Shown here one piece after another: positions 29,236-38,469 of a stretch of 64,000 bases of DNA. Position 1 is the stretch's first letter. Every line of letters starts with the position of its first letter. The notes beneath the pieces were generated by a model that had not been told where the DNA came from, made no database searches, and saw only the letters and a program-made list of their open reading frames with translations. The position numbers and the translations under genes were made by a program. The DNA comes from Gammaproteobacteria bacterium (GTDB lineage Bacteria; Pseudomonadota; Gammaproteobacteria; SZUA-152). The stretch is from contig JAVVEP010000001.1 of assembly GCA_032250735.1 (NCBI GenBank), positions 62,001 to 126,000 of the forward strand, written 5' to 3'.

Positions 29236-30150
29236 TCAATCCCTGGGGGCCGAGTGCAGCAGCGCGTTAGCCTCCTCCAGTAAAAACTGTTTGAACGCCT
29301 GTGCCACGCCGGACAGGCGCTTGCCCTTGCGGTGCATCACGTACCAGTAGCGGACGATGGGAAAATCCTCCACGTCCAGGATCACCAGTTTCTTCAGGGC
29401 CAGTTCCATGTCGAGCGTGTCGCGCGACAGCAGCCCCAGCCCCAGCCCCGCCTGCACCGATTGCTTGATGGCCTCGTTACTGGCGATCTCCATGCCGGTA
29501 TTGAGCCGCACCCCGTGCTGTTCAAAAAAGCGTTCGATGGCCCCGCGGGTACCGGAGCCGCGTTCGCGGGTCAGAAAGATTTCATCCTCCATGCGCGACA
29601 TCGGAATATTGCGTTGCTGCGCCAGCGGGTGGTCCGGGGGCGCGATGATGACCAGGGGATTTTCCATAAAGATACCGGCCTCGATATCCATCTCCTTGGG
29701 GGGCTGTCCCATCACCACCAGATCCACCTCGTTTTTATCCATCTGCGCCAGCAGGGTTTCCCGGTTGGTGACATCCAGGCTCACCGTGATATCGGGAAAC
29801 CGGTCATGGAAGGTACCGAGCAGGGTCGGCACGAAGTAGTTGGCGGTGGAGGCAACGGAGATAGTGAGCCGGCCCCGGTGTGAACCCTTGAGCTCATTGA
29901 TCACCTCCTCGGCCTCGGACAGCAGCTGCCCGATGGCCCGGCTGTAGTGATAGATCTCCTGCCCCGCCTCGGTGAGATAGATCTGTTTGCCGAGCTGCTC
30001 GAACAGCGGCAGCCCCACCTGTTCCTCCATGAGCTTGACCTGCATGGACACGGCCGGCTGGCTGAGATGCAGGGCCTTGGCGGCCTGGGTAAAGCTCAGG
30101 TGGCTGGCAACGGACTCAAAGACGCGAAACTGACGCAGGGTAAAGTGCAT
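29236..30150 (-). CDS. cbbR: LysR-type regulator CbbR of RuBisCO genes
   Basis: A 304-aa LysR-type regulator. The winged helix-turn-helix covers residues 1-60 (LRQFRVFESVASHLSFTQAAKALHLSQPAVSMQVKLMEEQ) and an effector-binding domain follows (LTISVASTANYFVPTLLGTFHDRFPDI). The sequence and the divergent position next to cbbL are those of CbbR, which activates Calvin-cycle genes in response to metabolites such as RuBP or NADPH. Candidate operators are in the shared intergenic region and upstream of cbbM. Confidence 0.93.
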   Translation of the reverse strand: MHFTLRQFRVFESVASHLSFTQAAKALHLSQPAVSMQVKLMEEQVGLPLFEQLGKQIYLTEAGQEIYHYSRAIGQLLSEAEEVINELKGSHRGRLTISVASTANYFVPTLLGTFHDRFPDITVSLDVTNRETLLAQMDKNEVDLVVMGQPPKEMDIEAGIFMENPLVIIAPPDHPLAQQRNIPMSRMEDEIFLTRERGSGTRGAIERFFEQHGVRLNTGMEIASNEAIKQSVQAGLGLGLLSRDTLDMELALKKLVILDVEDFPIVRYWYVMHRKGKRLSGVAQAFKQFLLEEANALLHSAPRD

Positions 30151-30172
30151 GACATGGGGCCTTATCTAGAAG

Positions 30173-30201
30173 CTGAATCCGTGGCTTAACCGCGGATTTA
30201 G
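30173..30201. repeat. Palindrome AATCCGNGGCTTAACCGCGGATT
   Basis: A 29-bp palindromic repeat just upstream of cbbR. A nearly identical copy in the opposite orientation occurs at 58166-58196 (25 of 27 bases alike). It lies beside, not within, the proposed CbbR operator. Confidence 0.65.
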
Positions 30202-30202
30202 A

Positions 30203-30250
30203 CATAAGTAAAAGATTATGGTACCGATCATAAATATTTAATTTACTTAT
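30203..30250. promoter_or_regulatory. Candidate CbbR operator region of cbbL
   Basis: CATAAGTAAAAGATTATGG (30203-30221) matches 17 of 19 bases of the palindrome at 36747-36765 upstream of cbbM. A second half-site in reverse (TTTACTTAT, 30242-30250) mirrors ATAAGTAAA at 30204-30212. The pair fits a two-site LysR operator between cbbR and cbbL. Confidence 0.7.
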
Positions 30251-30403
30251 TTCAACAACCCGGTAGGATTATCCGCAGTAATTGACTCGGGTAAATACCA
30301 TAGTGTTTTACCTGGATTTGTAACGGGGCCTGTCGGGTGTTTGTCCTACACTTCATTGTCCCCAGGTAGATTTTGATCGTTAACTTTTCCGGAGGAATTC
30401 AAG

Positions 30404-31825
30404 ATGGCTAAAAAGAGCTATAGCGCGGGTGTCAAAGAGTACCGCGAAACGTATTGGGAACCCAACTACACACCCAAGGACACCGATATTCTGGCGTGTT
30501 TCAAGATCACCCCACAGGAAGGTATTCCGCGTGAAGAGCTGGCGGCCGCGGTTGCCGCTGAATCCTCCACCGGCACCTGGACCACGGTGTGGACCGATCT
30601 GCTGACCGACCTGGATTACTACAAGGGCCGCGCCTACGCGATCGAAGACGTGCCGGGTGATGACACCTGTTTCTACGCCTTTGTCGCCTACCCCATTGAC
30701 CTGTTCGAAGAGGGTTCGGTGGTCAACGTGCTGACCTCGCTGGTGGGTAATGTGTTCGGCTTCAAGGCCCTGCGCGCCCTGCGTCTGGAAGATATCCGCT
30801 TCCCCATCGCCTACGTGATGACCTGCAATGGACCGCCCCAGGGTATCCAGGTTGAGCGCGACATCATGAACAAATACGGCCGTCCGCTGCTGGGTTGCAC
30901 CATCAAGCCCAAACTGGGTCTGTCGGCCAAGAACTACGGCCGCGCCTGTTATGAAGGCCTGCGCGGCGGTCTGGACTTCACCAAGGACGACGAAAACGTC
31001 AACTCCCAGCCGTTCATGCGCTGGCGTCACCGTTTCGACTTCGTGATGGAGGCCATCCACAAGGCCGAGGCCGAGACCGGCGAGCGCAAGGGTCACTACC
31101 TGAATGTGACGGCCCCGACCGCTGACGAGATGATGCGTCGCGCCGAATATGCCAAAGAGATTGGCGCGCCGATCATCATGCACGACTACCTGACCGGCGG
31201 TCTGTCCGCCAACACCCAGCTGGCGCAATGGTGCCAGAGCAACGGCATGCTGCTGCACATTCACCGTGCCATGCACGCGGTGCTGGATCGTAACCCCCAC
31301 CACGGTATCCACTTCCGTGTATTGACCAAGGTGTTGCGCCTGTCCGGCGGTGATCACCTGCACTCCGGCACCGTGGTCGGCAAGCTGGAAGGCGACCGTG
31401 AGGCGACCCTGGGCTGGATCGACACCATGCGCGACTCCTTTATCAAGGAAGATCGTTCACGCGGCCTGTTCTTCGATCAGGACTGGGGCTCGATGCCGGG
31501 CGTATTGCCGGTGGCCTCCGGTGGTATCCACGTATGGCATATGCCGGCGCTGGTCAACATCTTCGGTGACGATTCCGTGCTGCAGTTCGGTGGTGGCACC
31601 CTGGGTCATCCATGGGGTAATGCTGCCGGTGCAGCGGCCAACCGTGTTGCGGTCGAGGCCTGTGTTGAGGCGCGTAACTCCGGTCGCGAACTGGAAAAAG
31701 AGGGTAAAGACATCCTTACCACCGCGGCGAAACACAGCCCCGAACTGAAGATGGCAATGGAGACCTGGAAAGAAATCAAATTCGAATTCGATACGGTCGA
31801 CAAGCTGGACGTTGCGCATAAATAG
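30404..31825 (+). CDS. cbbL: RuBisCO form I large subunit
   Basis: A 473-aa form IA-type large subunit. The carbamylated Lys is K194 in [20 protein letters not shown], the loop with the first active-site Lys is [11 protein letters not shown], and the C-terminal barrel has [11 protein letters not shown] and [20 protein letters not shown] (loop 6). It fixes CO2 on ribulose bisphosphate with CbbS. A strong GGAGGA site precedes the ATG. No carboxysome genes follow in the window; cbbQ and cbbO do, which is typical of the non-carboxysomal type. Confidence 0.99.
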   Translation: MAKKSYSAGVKEYRETYWEPNYTPKDTDILACFKITPQEGIPREELAAAVAAESSTGTWTTVWTDLLTDLDYYKGRAYAIEDVPGDDTCFYAFVAYPIDLFEEGSVVNVLTSLVGNVFGFKALRALRLEDIRFPIAYVMTCNGPPQGIQVERDIMNKYGRPLLGCTIKPKLGLSAKNYGRACYEGLRGGLDFTKDDENVNSQPFMRWRHRFDFVMEAIHKAEAETGERKGHYLNVTAPTADEMMRRAEYAKEIGAPIIMHDYLTGGLSANTQLAQWCQSNGMLLHIHRAMHAVLDRNPHHGIHFRVLTKVLRLSGGDHLHSGTVVGKLEGDREATLGWIDTMRDSFIKEDRSRGLFFDQDWGSMPGVLPVASGGIHVWHMPALVNIFGDDSVLQFGGGTLGHPWGNAAGAAANRVAVEACVEARNSGRELEKEGKDILTTAAKHSPELKMAMETWKEIKFEFDTVDKLDVAHK

Positions 31826-31844
31826 GCAGGGCAAAGCTACAAGG

Positions 31845-31890
31845 GCAAAGATACAAGTAAGTTTGTGTGCTGTTTTTACTTGTATCTTGC
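31845..31890 (+). promoter_or_regulatory. Stem-loop between cbbL and cbbS
   Basis: GCAAAGATACAAGTAA (31845-31860) pairs with TTACTTGTATCTTGC (31876-31890), with one bulged A, and a T-tract follows. It lies in the 155-base cbbL-cbbS gap and may protect the cbbL message or attenuate transcription. Confidence 0.75.
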
Positions 31891-31980
31891 ATTTTTCCAC
31901 TTTTCTCCTGATTCCAGAGCGCCAGCAATTGCGCACGGCATCTTTTGAATATTGAAATACTTAATTGGAGCGACAAGATC

Positions 31981-32337
31981 ATGAGTGAAATGCAAGACTA
32001 CAAATCAAGCCTGGCCAATACCGCGAGCCGCAAGTTTGAAACCTTTTCATACCTGCCGGCACTGACAAAAGAGCAGATCCGTACCCAGATCGAATACATT
32101 GTCAGCAAAGGCTGGAACCCTGGCATTGAGCATACTGAACCGGAAAATGCGATGAGCAATTACTGGTACATGTGGAAGCTACCGATGTTTGGCGAAACCG
32201 ATGTGGACGTCATTCTGTCCGAAGTGGAGGCTTGTCATAAGGCGCATCCGAAAAACCACGTGCGTCTGCTCGGGTTTGACAATTACGCGCAATCTGCAGG
32301 CGCTTCAATGGTGATCTATCGCGGTGAGTCTGTATAA
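31981..32337 (+). CDS. cbbS: RuBisCO form I small subunit
   Basis: A 118-aa small subunit with the family core [31 protein letters not shown] and [20 protein letters not shown], then [22 protein letters not shown]. The frame opens 12 codons earlier, but the Met at 31981 begins the conserved part and has GGAG upstream. It caps the large-subunit octamer. A terminator follows 20 bases after the stop. Confidence 0.97.
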   Translation: MSEMQDYKSSLANTASRKFETFSYLPALTKEQIRTQIEYIVSKGWNPGIEHTEPENAMSNYWYMWKLPMFGETDVDVILSEVEACHKAHPKNHVRLLGFDNYAQSAGASMVIYRGESV

Positions 32338-32358
32338 AGACTGACGATAGCATCGACA

Positions 32359-32402
32359 TAAAAAGCCCCTGGTCGCATCATGTCGGGCAGGGGCTTTTTT
32401 AT
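32359..32402 (+). terminator. Terminator or attenuator after cbbS
   Basis: AAAAAGCCCCT ... AGGGGCTTTTTT, a strong hairpin with T-tract. The following genes are on the same strand, so partial read-through would give much less CbbQ/CbbO than RuBisCO. Confidence 0.87.
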
Positions 32403-32485
32403 AGGCAGGAATGTGCTGCGGGCGCTGTTGCCAGAAGAAAGGCCTCGGTCACTAACCTGTCCCGCTAACACGACGAGATTTTCAA

Positions 32486-32797
32486 ATGGCAAAACCCGAT
32501 AAATACGTTGGCATCAACAATGATATCAACGGCGGCATGACCACGATCGGCAAGATCATTCGCGATGCGTGGGTGTTTGGCTTGATTCCGGAAACAGAGA
32601 CCTGCGAAGGCTGGAATCTGGCCGGGGTGGATGCCCTGTTACAGAAGGTAAATGCCGAATGGGACAAATATGGTTGCCTGATGAGCCATCTACCACCCGA
32701 GCTACGTGAGCGACACGAGAAATTTCATGGCGCGGCCATTCACAATGCGCGGGCCGCCGGCTGGAGTGGTGAGGTCGAAACCGATGATGAGAAATAG
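32486..32797 (+). CDS. 103-aa protein of the cbb operon, function unknown
   Basis: A small soluble acidic protein. Visible pattern: NDINGGMTTIGKIIRDAWVFGLIPETETCEGWNLAGVDALLQKVNAEWDKYGCLMSHLPPELRERHEKFHGAAIHNAR shortened here to its marks: a Gly-rich start, a Trp-Asn-Leu segment, an HLPPELRERH helix and a C-terminal acidic tail. cbbQ1 begins 10 bases after its stop. Ammonia oxidisers have a similarly sized unknown gene, cbbN, in their cbb operon; I cannot confirm homology. It could be a RuBisCO assembly factor or an adaptor for CbbQO. Confidence 0.72.
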   Translation: MAKPDKYVGINNDINGGMTTIGKIIRDAWVFGLIPETETCEGWNLAGVDALLQKVNAEWDKYGCLMSHLPPELRERHEKFHGAAIHNARAAGWSGEVETDDEK

Positions 32798-32807
32798 AGG
32801 ATAACGT

Positions 32808-33617
32808 ATGTCTGTTGTCGATATTGCACAATACAAGATTCAGAAACAGCCCTACTATGCAGCGGTGGGCGATGAAATCGCGCTGTACGAAGCGGCCTAT
32901 GCGGCGCGTATGCCGATGATGCTGAAAGGTCCGACGGGCTGTGGCAAGTCGCGTTTCGTCGAATACATGGCCTGGAAACTGGGCAAGCCGCTGATCACCG
33001 TGGCCTGCAACGAAGACATGACGGCCTCGGATCTGGTTGGCCGTTTTCTGTTAGACAAGGAAGGCACCAAGTGGCAGGACGGCCCGCTCACCACCGCCGC
33101 CCGTCTCGGCGCGATCTGTTATCTCGATGAAGTGGTGGAGGCGCGGCAGGATACCACGGTGGTAATCCACCCCTTGACCGATCATCGCCGAACATTGCCG
33201 CTGGATAAAAAGGGTGAGCTGATTGAGGCGCATCCCGACTTCCAGTTAGTGATCTCCTATAACCCGGGTTACCAGAGCCTGATGAAGGATCTCAAGCAGT
33301 CCACCAAGCAGCGCTTCGGCGGGCTGGATTTTGATTATCCGGGCGAGGCGATTGAAGTGGATATCGTCGCTAGCGAATCCGGTGTGGACAAGGACACCGC
33401 CGCCAAGCTGGTGCAGATCGCCCATCGCGCCCGCAACCTCAAGGGCCATGGTCTGGATGAAGGCATCTCCACGCGCCTGCTGGTCTATTCCGGTCAGCTC
33501 ATTCACAAGGGTGTCAGCCCGATCGCGGCCTGCAGCATGACCATGGTGACGCCCCTGACGGACGACCCCGATATGCGTGACACCCTCAATGCCGCCGTGC
33601 AGACATTTTTTGCTTAA
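32808..33617 (+). CDS. cbbQ: RuBisCO activase subunit CbbQ (form I operon)
   Basis: A 269-aa MoxR-class AAA+ ATPase. Walker A is GPTGCGKS (residues 41-48), the Walker B region [14 protein letters not shown], and sensor 1 lies in [10 protein letters not shown]. CbbQ forms a hexamer that, with CbbO, removes tight sugar phosphates from inhibited RuBisCO. GAGGATAACGT precedes the ATG. Its paralogue at 38470 is closely similar across the ATPase core. Confidence 0.96.
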   Translation: MSVVDIAQYKIQKQPYYAAVGDEIALYEAAYAARMPMMLKGPTGCGKSRFVEYMAWKLGKPLITVACNEDMTASDLVGRFLLDKEGTKWQDGPLTTAARLGAICYLDEVVEARQDTTVVIHPLTDHRRTLPLDKKGELIEAHPDFQLVISYNPGYQSLMKDLKQSTKQRFGGLDFDYPGEAIEVDIVASESGVDKDTAAKLVQIAHRARNLKGHGLDEGISTRLLVYSGQLIHKGVSPIAACSMTMVTPLTDDPDMRDTLNAAVQTFFA

Positions 33618-33625
33618 AGGCAGAG

Positions 33626-33703
33626 AAAAGATAAAAGGGAAAAGATGAAAGTCGGGCAAAAAATTTAGCGCCTTACTCTTTTATCTTTGCCCTTTATTCT
33701 TTT
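33626..33703. repeat. A-rich inverted repeat between cbbQ1 and cbbO1
   Basis: AAAAGATAAAAGGGAAAAG (33626-33644, arm to 33651) pairs imperfectly with the stretch CTCTTTTATCTTTGCCC onward (33676-33703). Both arms are purine-only or pyrimidine-only. The sequence shares GGGCAAAGATA with the stem-loop between cbbL and cbbS. It fills the 98-base gap before cbbO1. Confidence 0.7.
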
Positions 33704-33715
33704 ATTTGAATTCTT

Positions 33716-36055
33716 ATGGCGATAAAACTCGAAGATTACGAACAGTACCTGGAAGGCATTGCCCCCGAAATCCGTGACGTGCTGGAAGGCACCTTTGTGG
33801 AGGCGGCGCATGTGATGTCGCCCGCCGGATTGCAGACCTATCTGGAAGGCGCCAGGAGCCTCGCCGGGCTGGGGCGGGGCAAGGATCTGGTGATCTCCTA
33901 TCTGCAGGATATGCCCCTGGTCGCCAAGGAGTGTGGTGAGGATATCATCGGCGACTGCGTGACGGCGGCGATGAAACTGTCATCCATGACCTCGGGTGAG
34001 GTCATCTCACTGCTGTTCAACAGTTTGCCGACGGCATCGCGGCGTCTGGGTGATGCGGCACTGTTGCGGGGTTATCTCACCCTGATCCATCAGCTCGCGA
34101 GCACGGCGTCACGTGGCTTGCGGCCGATGCTCAATCACATGGACGAACTGCTTTCCAAACTGACCCTCAGCGGTCTGCGCCGTTGGGCGAATTTTGGCGC
34201 ACAGGCCTATCGACGGGACTTCAATAATCTGACCTCGTATTTCAATCTGGAGTCGCAGGACAGTCGTGCTGTGTTGCAGAAGGAACGACGCGGCACCCTG
34301 TTCATCGATGTCCAGCGCAAACTGAATTTTTACCTGCGCGCCCTGTGGGGGCGGGATTTCTTCCTGCGCCCGACCGGTGCGGACTACACGGATTTCCGTC
34401 CCTATATCGAGGCGCATATTGTGCACATGCCGGACGCCGTTGACGGCATTGGCGAGCTGCCGGGGCTGGAGCTGTATCGCGCCACGGCCGCTCACATGGC
34501 CGCCCATCTCTGCTACACCGAGCGACGCATTTCCGCGGAGCAGCTGAGTCCGGCACAGATGTTTTTCATCGGCTTTGTGGAAGATGCACGCATCGAATAC
34601 AAGGCCATCAAGGCCTTTCCCGGCCTGAAAAAACTCTGGCGCACGCTGCTCAGCATCCAGTATGAGGATGCCCCGGAACACCCCACCATGCAGGCCCTGG
34701 AGGAGATCGCCCTGATGTTGCTGGATGCCGACGTCAGCGGCGCTGATGAAGAGGTCAATGCCCTGGTGGCCCGCTTCCATGCGCAGATCGCTGAGCAGCA
34801 GGACAACAATCAGTTTTCCTGGCACATGGGCATGGAATTATTCAATCTGTTTTCCGCCCGCCGCGAGGTGCCGAGCCTGCGCATCCTGGAAAGGATCCGT
34901 ATCCCTTATCGCGATGACAATCGCTTCGTCTGGGAATTTGAGGAGTTTGCCTGGGATCAGGGCGTTGATTATCTGGCGGCCAGCCAGCGTCAGGTGCGAC
35001 GGACCGTGAGCGCCATCGAAATGGCCAACGAGGTGGACTGCGAGCTGGCGGGTGATGACGCGCAGGAGATCTGGACCTGCGAGACCGAGTTGTACCCCTA
35101 TGAAGATGACCTGCAGACCACCAAAAGCTTCAATGAAATGTGGGGCAGGGAACGGGTCTCGGAACCCTTTCATTATCAGGAATGGGATTATCAGGTGCAG
35201 CTGCATCGTCCTGACTGGACGACGGTCTATGAGCGCCGTCAGGCGAAGGGCGACCCGGCCATCGTGGAGAATATTCTCACCGAATACAAACCCATCGCCC
35301 ATCGCATTAAACAGATTATCGATCTGTTGACCCCGGAAGGCGTGCAGCGCATCCGTAACATGGAAGACGGTGATGAGATCGACATCAATGCCGCCATCGA
35401 CGCCATGGTTGCCATCCGCATGGGTGAACAGCCGAATCCGCGCATTACCATGCGCAATGTATTGAAGACCCGCGATCTGGCCGTGGTGGTATTGATGGAC
35501 CTGTCGGAATCCACCAATGAGACGGTGGCCGGCTCCGATAAAACCATTCTGCAGTTGACGCGGGAGGCGGCAACCCTGGTGTCGACGGCCATCAACGGCA
35601 TCGGTGATCCCTTCGCCCTGCACGGCTTTGCCTCGGATGGCCGTCATGACGTGCAGTACTATCGTTTTAAGGACTTCAATCAGCACTTCGACGATGAGGC
35701 GAGATCGCGCCTTGCCGGCATGCAAGGTGGGCTGTCCACCCGCATGGGCGCGGCCATGCGTCATGCCGCGGCCCATCTGCTGAAACAACCCGAGCGTCGC
35801 AAGTTGTTATTGATCGTTACCGATGGCGAACCGGCGGATATCGACGAGCGGGATCCGCAGCATCTGCGCCATGACACCAGAAAGGCCGTGGAGGAACTCC
35901 ATAGCCGGGGCGTCCTGAGTTACTGCCTCACCCTGGATCCGCAGGCGGACAACTATGTGAAACGCATCTTCGGTGAAAACAACTACACCATCATTGACAA
36001 CGTGCAGCGCTTGCCCGAAAAATTGCCGCAGCTGTTTGCCTCGCTGACCTCATAA
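33716..36055 (+). CDS. cbbO: RuBisCO activase adaptor CbbO (form I operon)
   Basis: A 779-aa protein with a large helical N-terminal part and a C-terminal von Willebrand A domain. The MIDAS motif is intact: VVLMDLSESTNETVAGSDKT (D595, S597, S599). CbbO binds the CbbQ hexamer and uses its vWA domain to contact RuBisCO. I see no obvious ribosome site before the ATG; the A-rich repeat occupies that region. A second complete CbbO follows cbbM. Confidence 0.95.
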   Translation: MAIKLEDYEQYLEGIAPEIRDVLEGTFVEAAHVMSPAGLQTYLEGARSLAGLGRGKDLVISYLQDMPLVAKECGEDIIGDCVTAAMKLSSMTSGEVISLLFNSLPTASRRLGDAALLRGYLTLIHQLASTASRGLRPMLNHMDELLSKLTLSGLRRWANFGAQAYRRDFNNLTSYFNLESQDSRAVLQKERRGTLFIDVQRKLNFYLRALWGRDFFLRPTGADYTDFRPYIEAHIVHMPDAVDGIGELPGLELYRATAAHMAAHLCYTERRISAEQLSPAQMFFIGFVEDARIEYKAIKAFPGLKKLWRTLLSIQYEDAPEHPTMQALEEIALMLLDADVSGADEEVNALVARFHAQIAEQQDNNQFSWHMGMELFNLFSARREVPSLRILERIRIPYRDDNRFVWEFEEFAWDQGVDYLAASQRQVRRTVSAIEMANEVDCELAGDDAQEIWTCETELYPYEDDLQTTKSFNEMWGRERVSEPFHYQEWDYQVQLHRPDWTTVYERRQAKGDPAIVENILTEYKPIAHRIKQIIDLLTPEGVQRIRNMEDGDEIDINAAIDAMVAIRMGEQPNPRITMRNVLKTRDLAVVVLMDLSESTNETVAGSDKTILQLTREAATLVSTAINGIGDPFALHGFASDGRHDVQYYRFKDFNQHFDDEARSRLAGMQGGLSTRMGAAMRHAAAHLLKQPERRKLLLIVTDGEPADIDERDPQHLRHDTRKAVEELHSRGVLSYCLTLDPQADNYVKRIFGENNYTIIDNVQRLPEKLPQLFASLTS

Positions 36056-36220
36056 TGAGACAGGGTCCATTCAGCTTTTTTGCCCCGGGCCGTTGAAGTA
36101 GTTGAGTCGACGTAGCGGGCAACCGCTACCGACAGCACTGCGAATGCAGGCGATCGCAGCAAAGCGAAACATGAGGAGCCCGCCCGCCTGAGTCCGATGG
36201 GTCTCCCGGAGGTGATGCTG

Positions 36221-36637
36221 ATGAATTGGCGCCTTGATGACATCCCCGTCTATGAGCTGACCGAGACCACCGTTTCCGCCGCCGATTTCAATCGGGTGCA
36301 GCTTGCCTTCCACCGCATCGAGCAGACGCTGCACATTCCCCTGACCGGCCTGCGCAGCCTGGAGTTGATCCTGGAGCGCGAGGCCTGGATTGTGGTCGAT
36401 CATGATGCGAATGACCTGCCGATACTGGCCTGGACAGATTTTCAGAGCGGGCACCGCAGCAGCCTGCACCAGCCCGTCCCCTGTACCCTGAAGACCTACC
36501 ATATGCACGCCCGGGTGATCCTCGAACAGGTGCATGACTTCATGGCCCGGGAACTGGCGGCACGGATTGCGGAACGCCAGAAGGCCTGCGAACTAGAAAA
36601 TGTCGTGCCCCTGATTCCCCCCCGGAAAAGGCCGTAA
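36221..36637 (+). CDS. 138-aa protein between the two cbb operons, function unknown
   Basis: A soluble protein: MNWRLDDIPVYELTETTV start, a LELILEREAWIVVDHDANDLPILAWTDF core and a long C-terminal helix (HARVILEQVHDFMARELAARIAERQ). The frame opens at 36197, but the CGGAGG site has correct spacing only for the ATG at 36221. It is probably the last gene of the form I operon, 165 bases after cbbO1. I do not recognise a family. The alternating strand-and-helix pattern suggests a small alpha/beta fold. Confidence 0.65.
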   Translation: MNWRLDDIPVYELTETTVSAADFNRVQLAFHRIEQTLHIPLTGLRSLELILEREAWIVVDHDANDLPILAWTDFQSGHRSSLHQPVPCTLKTYHMHARVILEQVHDFMARELAARIAERQKACELENVVPLIPPRKRP

Positions 36638-36746
36638 TCCTCCTCCCGCCTGCCGCCATCTGTGTGGCGTACCTATTCCGACGTGTTTGCTCGGTTAATC
36701 CCCGCAATATTTGTAAGCCATTATTTTGTAAAGAGTTATTGTTTCC

Positions 36747-36765
36747 ATAAGTAAATGCTTATGGC
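36747..36765. promoter_or_regulatory. Candidate CbbR operator of cbbM
   Basis: CATAAGTAAATGCTTATGG, a near-perfect palindrome, matches the site upstream of cbbL at 17 of 19 bases. It lies about 166 bases before the cbbM start, in an A/T-rich region fitting a promoter. Confidence 0.7.
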
Positions 36766-36930
36766 AACTATGAAATTAAATGATTTCTGTTTATAGAAAT
36801 CTCCGCGTAGGATCCGTCTCCCACATCGATACAGATACATTTGTTAGGGTTTTTGACAGGCTTGGCGCCTGTGAGAGCCGCGCTCAGACAGTATCTGTTG
36901 ACCCGAATTCTAACTGTACAGGAGATGGAA

Positions 36931-38310
36931 ATGGATCAATCAGCGCGTTATTCAGACCTGAGTCTGAAAGAAGAAGACCTGGTTGCCGGCGGCAAGCACA
37001 TCCTGGTGGCCTACACCATGACGCCTGCCGATGGTCACGGTTACCTGGAAACGGCGGCCCACTTTGCCGCGGAATCGTCCACCGGCACCAACGTGGAGGT
37101 CTGCACCACGGATGACTTCACCAAGGGCGTGGATGCGCTGGTCTACGAGATCGACGAAGCCAATGGCATCATGAAGATCGCCTACCCGAACGAGCTGTTC
37201 GACCGCAACGTGATCGACGGCCGCGCCATGATCGTGTCTTTCCTGACCCTGGCCATCGGTAACAACCAGGGCATGGGCGACGTGAAATGCGCGCAAATGT
37301 TTGATTTCTTCATGCCGCCGAAAATGCTGCAGATCTTTGATGGTCCGGCAATGGACATCTCGGACATGTGGCGCATCCTGGGCCGGCCGATGAAAGACGG
37401 TGGTTACATCGCCGGCACGATCATCAAGCCCAAACTGGGACTGCGTCCCGAGCCATTTGCCGATGCAGCCTACCAGTTCTGGTTGGGTGGCGACTTCATC
37501 AAGAATGACGAGCCGCAGGGCAACCAGGTCTTCTGCCCGATGAAGAAGGTCATTCCGCTGGTGGCGGATGCCATGAAGCGCGCGCAGGACGAGACTGGCG
37601 AGGCCAAGCTGTTCTCCGCCAACATCACGGCCGATGACTATCATGAAATGTGCGCACGCGCAGACTACATTCTGGAAACCTTTGGTGAAAATGCCTCGCA
37701 CGTTGCCTTCCTGGTCGACGGTTATGTCGGTGGCCCCGGCATGGTGACCACGGCACGTCGTCAATATCCCGGACAGTATCTGCATTACCACCGTGCCGGT
37801 CATGGCGCGATCACCTCGCCTTCTTCCAAGCGTGGTTACACCGCCTACATTCTGGCCAAGATGTCACGTCTGATGGGTGCCTCGGGTATCCACGTGGGCA
37901 CCATGGGCTACGGCAAGATGGAAGGTGGCCAGGAAGACAAACTGATCGCCTACATGATTGAGCGTGATGAATGTCAGGGACCGGTTTACTACCAGAAATG
38001 GTATGGCATGAAACCGACCACTCCCATTATCTCCGGCGGTATGAACGCACTGCGTCTGCCCGGCTTCTTTGAAAATCTGGGTCACGGTAACGTCATCAAC
38101 ACCTCGGGTGGCGGTGCTTACGGCCATATCGATTCTCCAGCCGCCGGTGCAAAATCATTGCATCAGGCGTTTGACTGCTGGAAGCAGGGTGCGGATCCGA
38201 TCGAATACGCGAAAGAGCACAAGGAATTTGCGCGCGCCTTCGAGTCCTTCCCGGGCGATGCCGACAAGATCTATCCCGGCTGGCGCGAAAAGCTGGGCGT
38301 GCACAAGTAA
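36931..38310 (+). CDS. cbbM: RuBisCO form II
   Basis: A 459-aa form II RuBisCO, the usual size. The carbamylated Lys is K191 in [21 protein letters not shown], the first active-site loop is [18 protein letters not shown] and loop 6 is [17 protein letters not shown]. It works without a small subunit and suits high-CO2, low-O2 conditions. The long frame opens at 36841, but AGGAG stands directly before the ATG at 36931, which matches the family start. Confidence 0.99.
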   Translation: MDQSARYSDLSLKEEDLVAGGKHILVAYTMTPADGHGYLETAAHFAAESSTGTNVEVCTTDDFTKGVDALVYEIDEANGIMKIAYPNELFDRNVIDGRAMIVSFLTLAIGNNQGMGDVKCAQMFDFFMPPKMLQIFDGPAMDISDMWRILGRPMKDGGYIAGTIIKPKLGLRPEPFADAAYQFWLGGDFIKNDEPQGNQVFCPMKKVIPLVADAMKRAQDETGEAKLFSANITADDYHEMCARADYILETFGENASHVAFLVDGYVGGPGMVTTARRQYPGQYLHYHRAGHGAITSPSSKRGYTAYILAKMSRLMGASGIHVGTMGYGKMEGGQEDKLIAYMIERDECQGPVYYQKWYGMKPTTPIISGGMNALRLPGFFENLGHGNVINTSGGGAYGHIDSPAAGAKSLHQAFDCWKQGADPIEYAKEHKEFARAFESFPGDADKIYPGWREKLGVHK

Positions 38311-38343
38311 ACCGTTTCGTTTATCGGCCTGCCCGTGCAACAC

Positions 38344-38375
38344 AAACCCTCGCCAGTTGGCGGGGGTTTTTTTTC
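38344..38375 (+). terminator. Terminator or attenuator after cbbM
   Basis: CCCTCGCCAGTTGGCGGGGG followed by eight T. It resembles the post-cbbS stop and would lower expression of cbbQ2 and cbbO2 relative to cbbM. Confidence 0.87.
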
Positions 38376-38400
38376 CCTGCCAATGAAACAACCCAGGCGA

Positions 38401-38440
38401 TTTATTTTTACGCCGGCCTCGCGCACGGCGTAAAAATAAA
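38401..38440. repeat. Perfect 15-bp palindrome before cbbQ2
   Basis: TTTATTTTTACGCCG (38401-38415) and CGGCGTAAAAATAAA (38426-38440) are exact inverted repeats around a 10-base loop, 20 bases before cbbQ2. It could be an mRNA stability element or a protein-binding site. Confidence 0.85.
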
Positions 38441-38469
38441 CAAACCTGTTAACCCAAACGGTGAATGCG

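Noticed and set aside
30380-31363. Minus-strand 327-codon frame opposite cbbL
   Set aside because: Antisense of highly conserved RuBisCO sequence.
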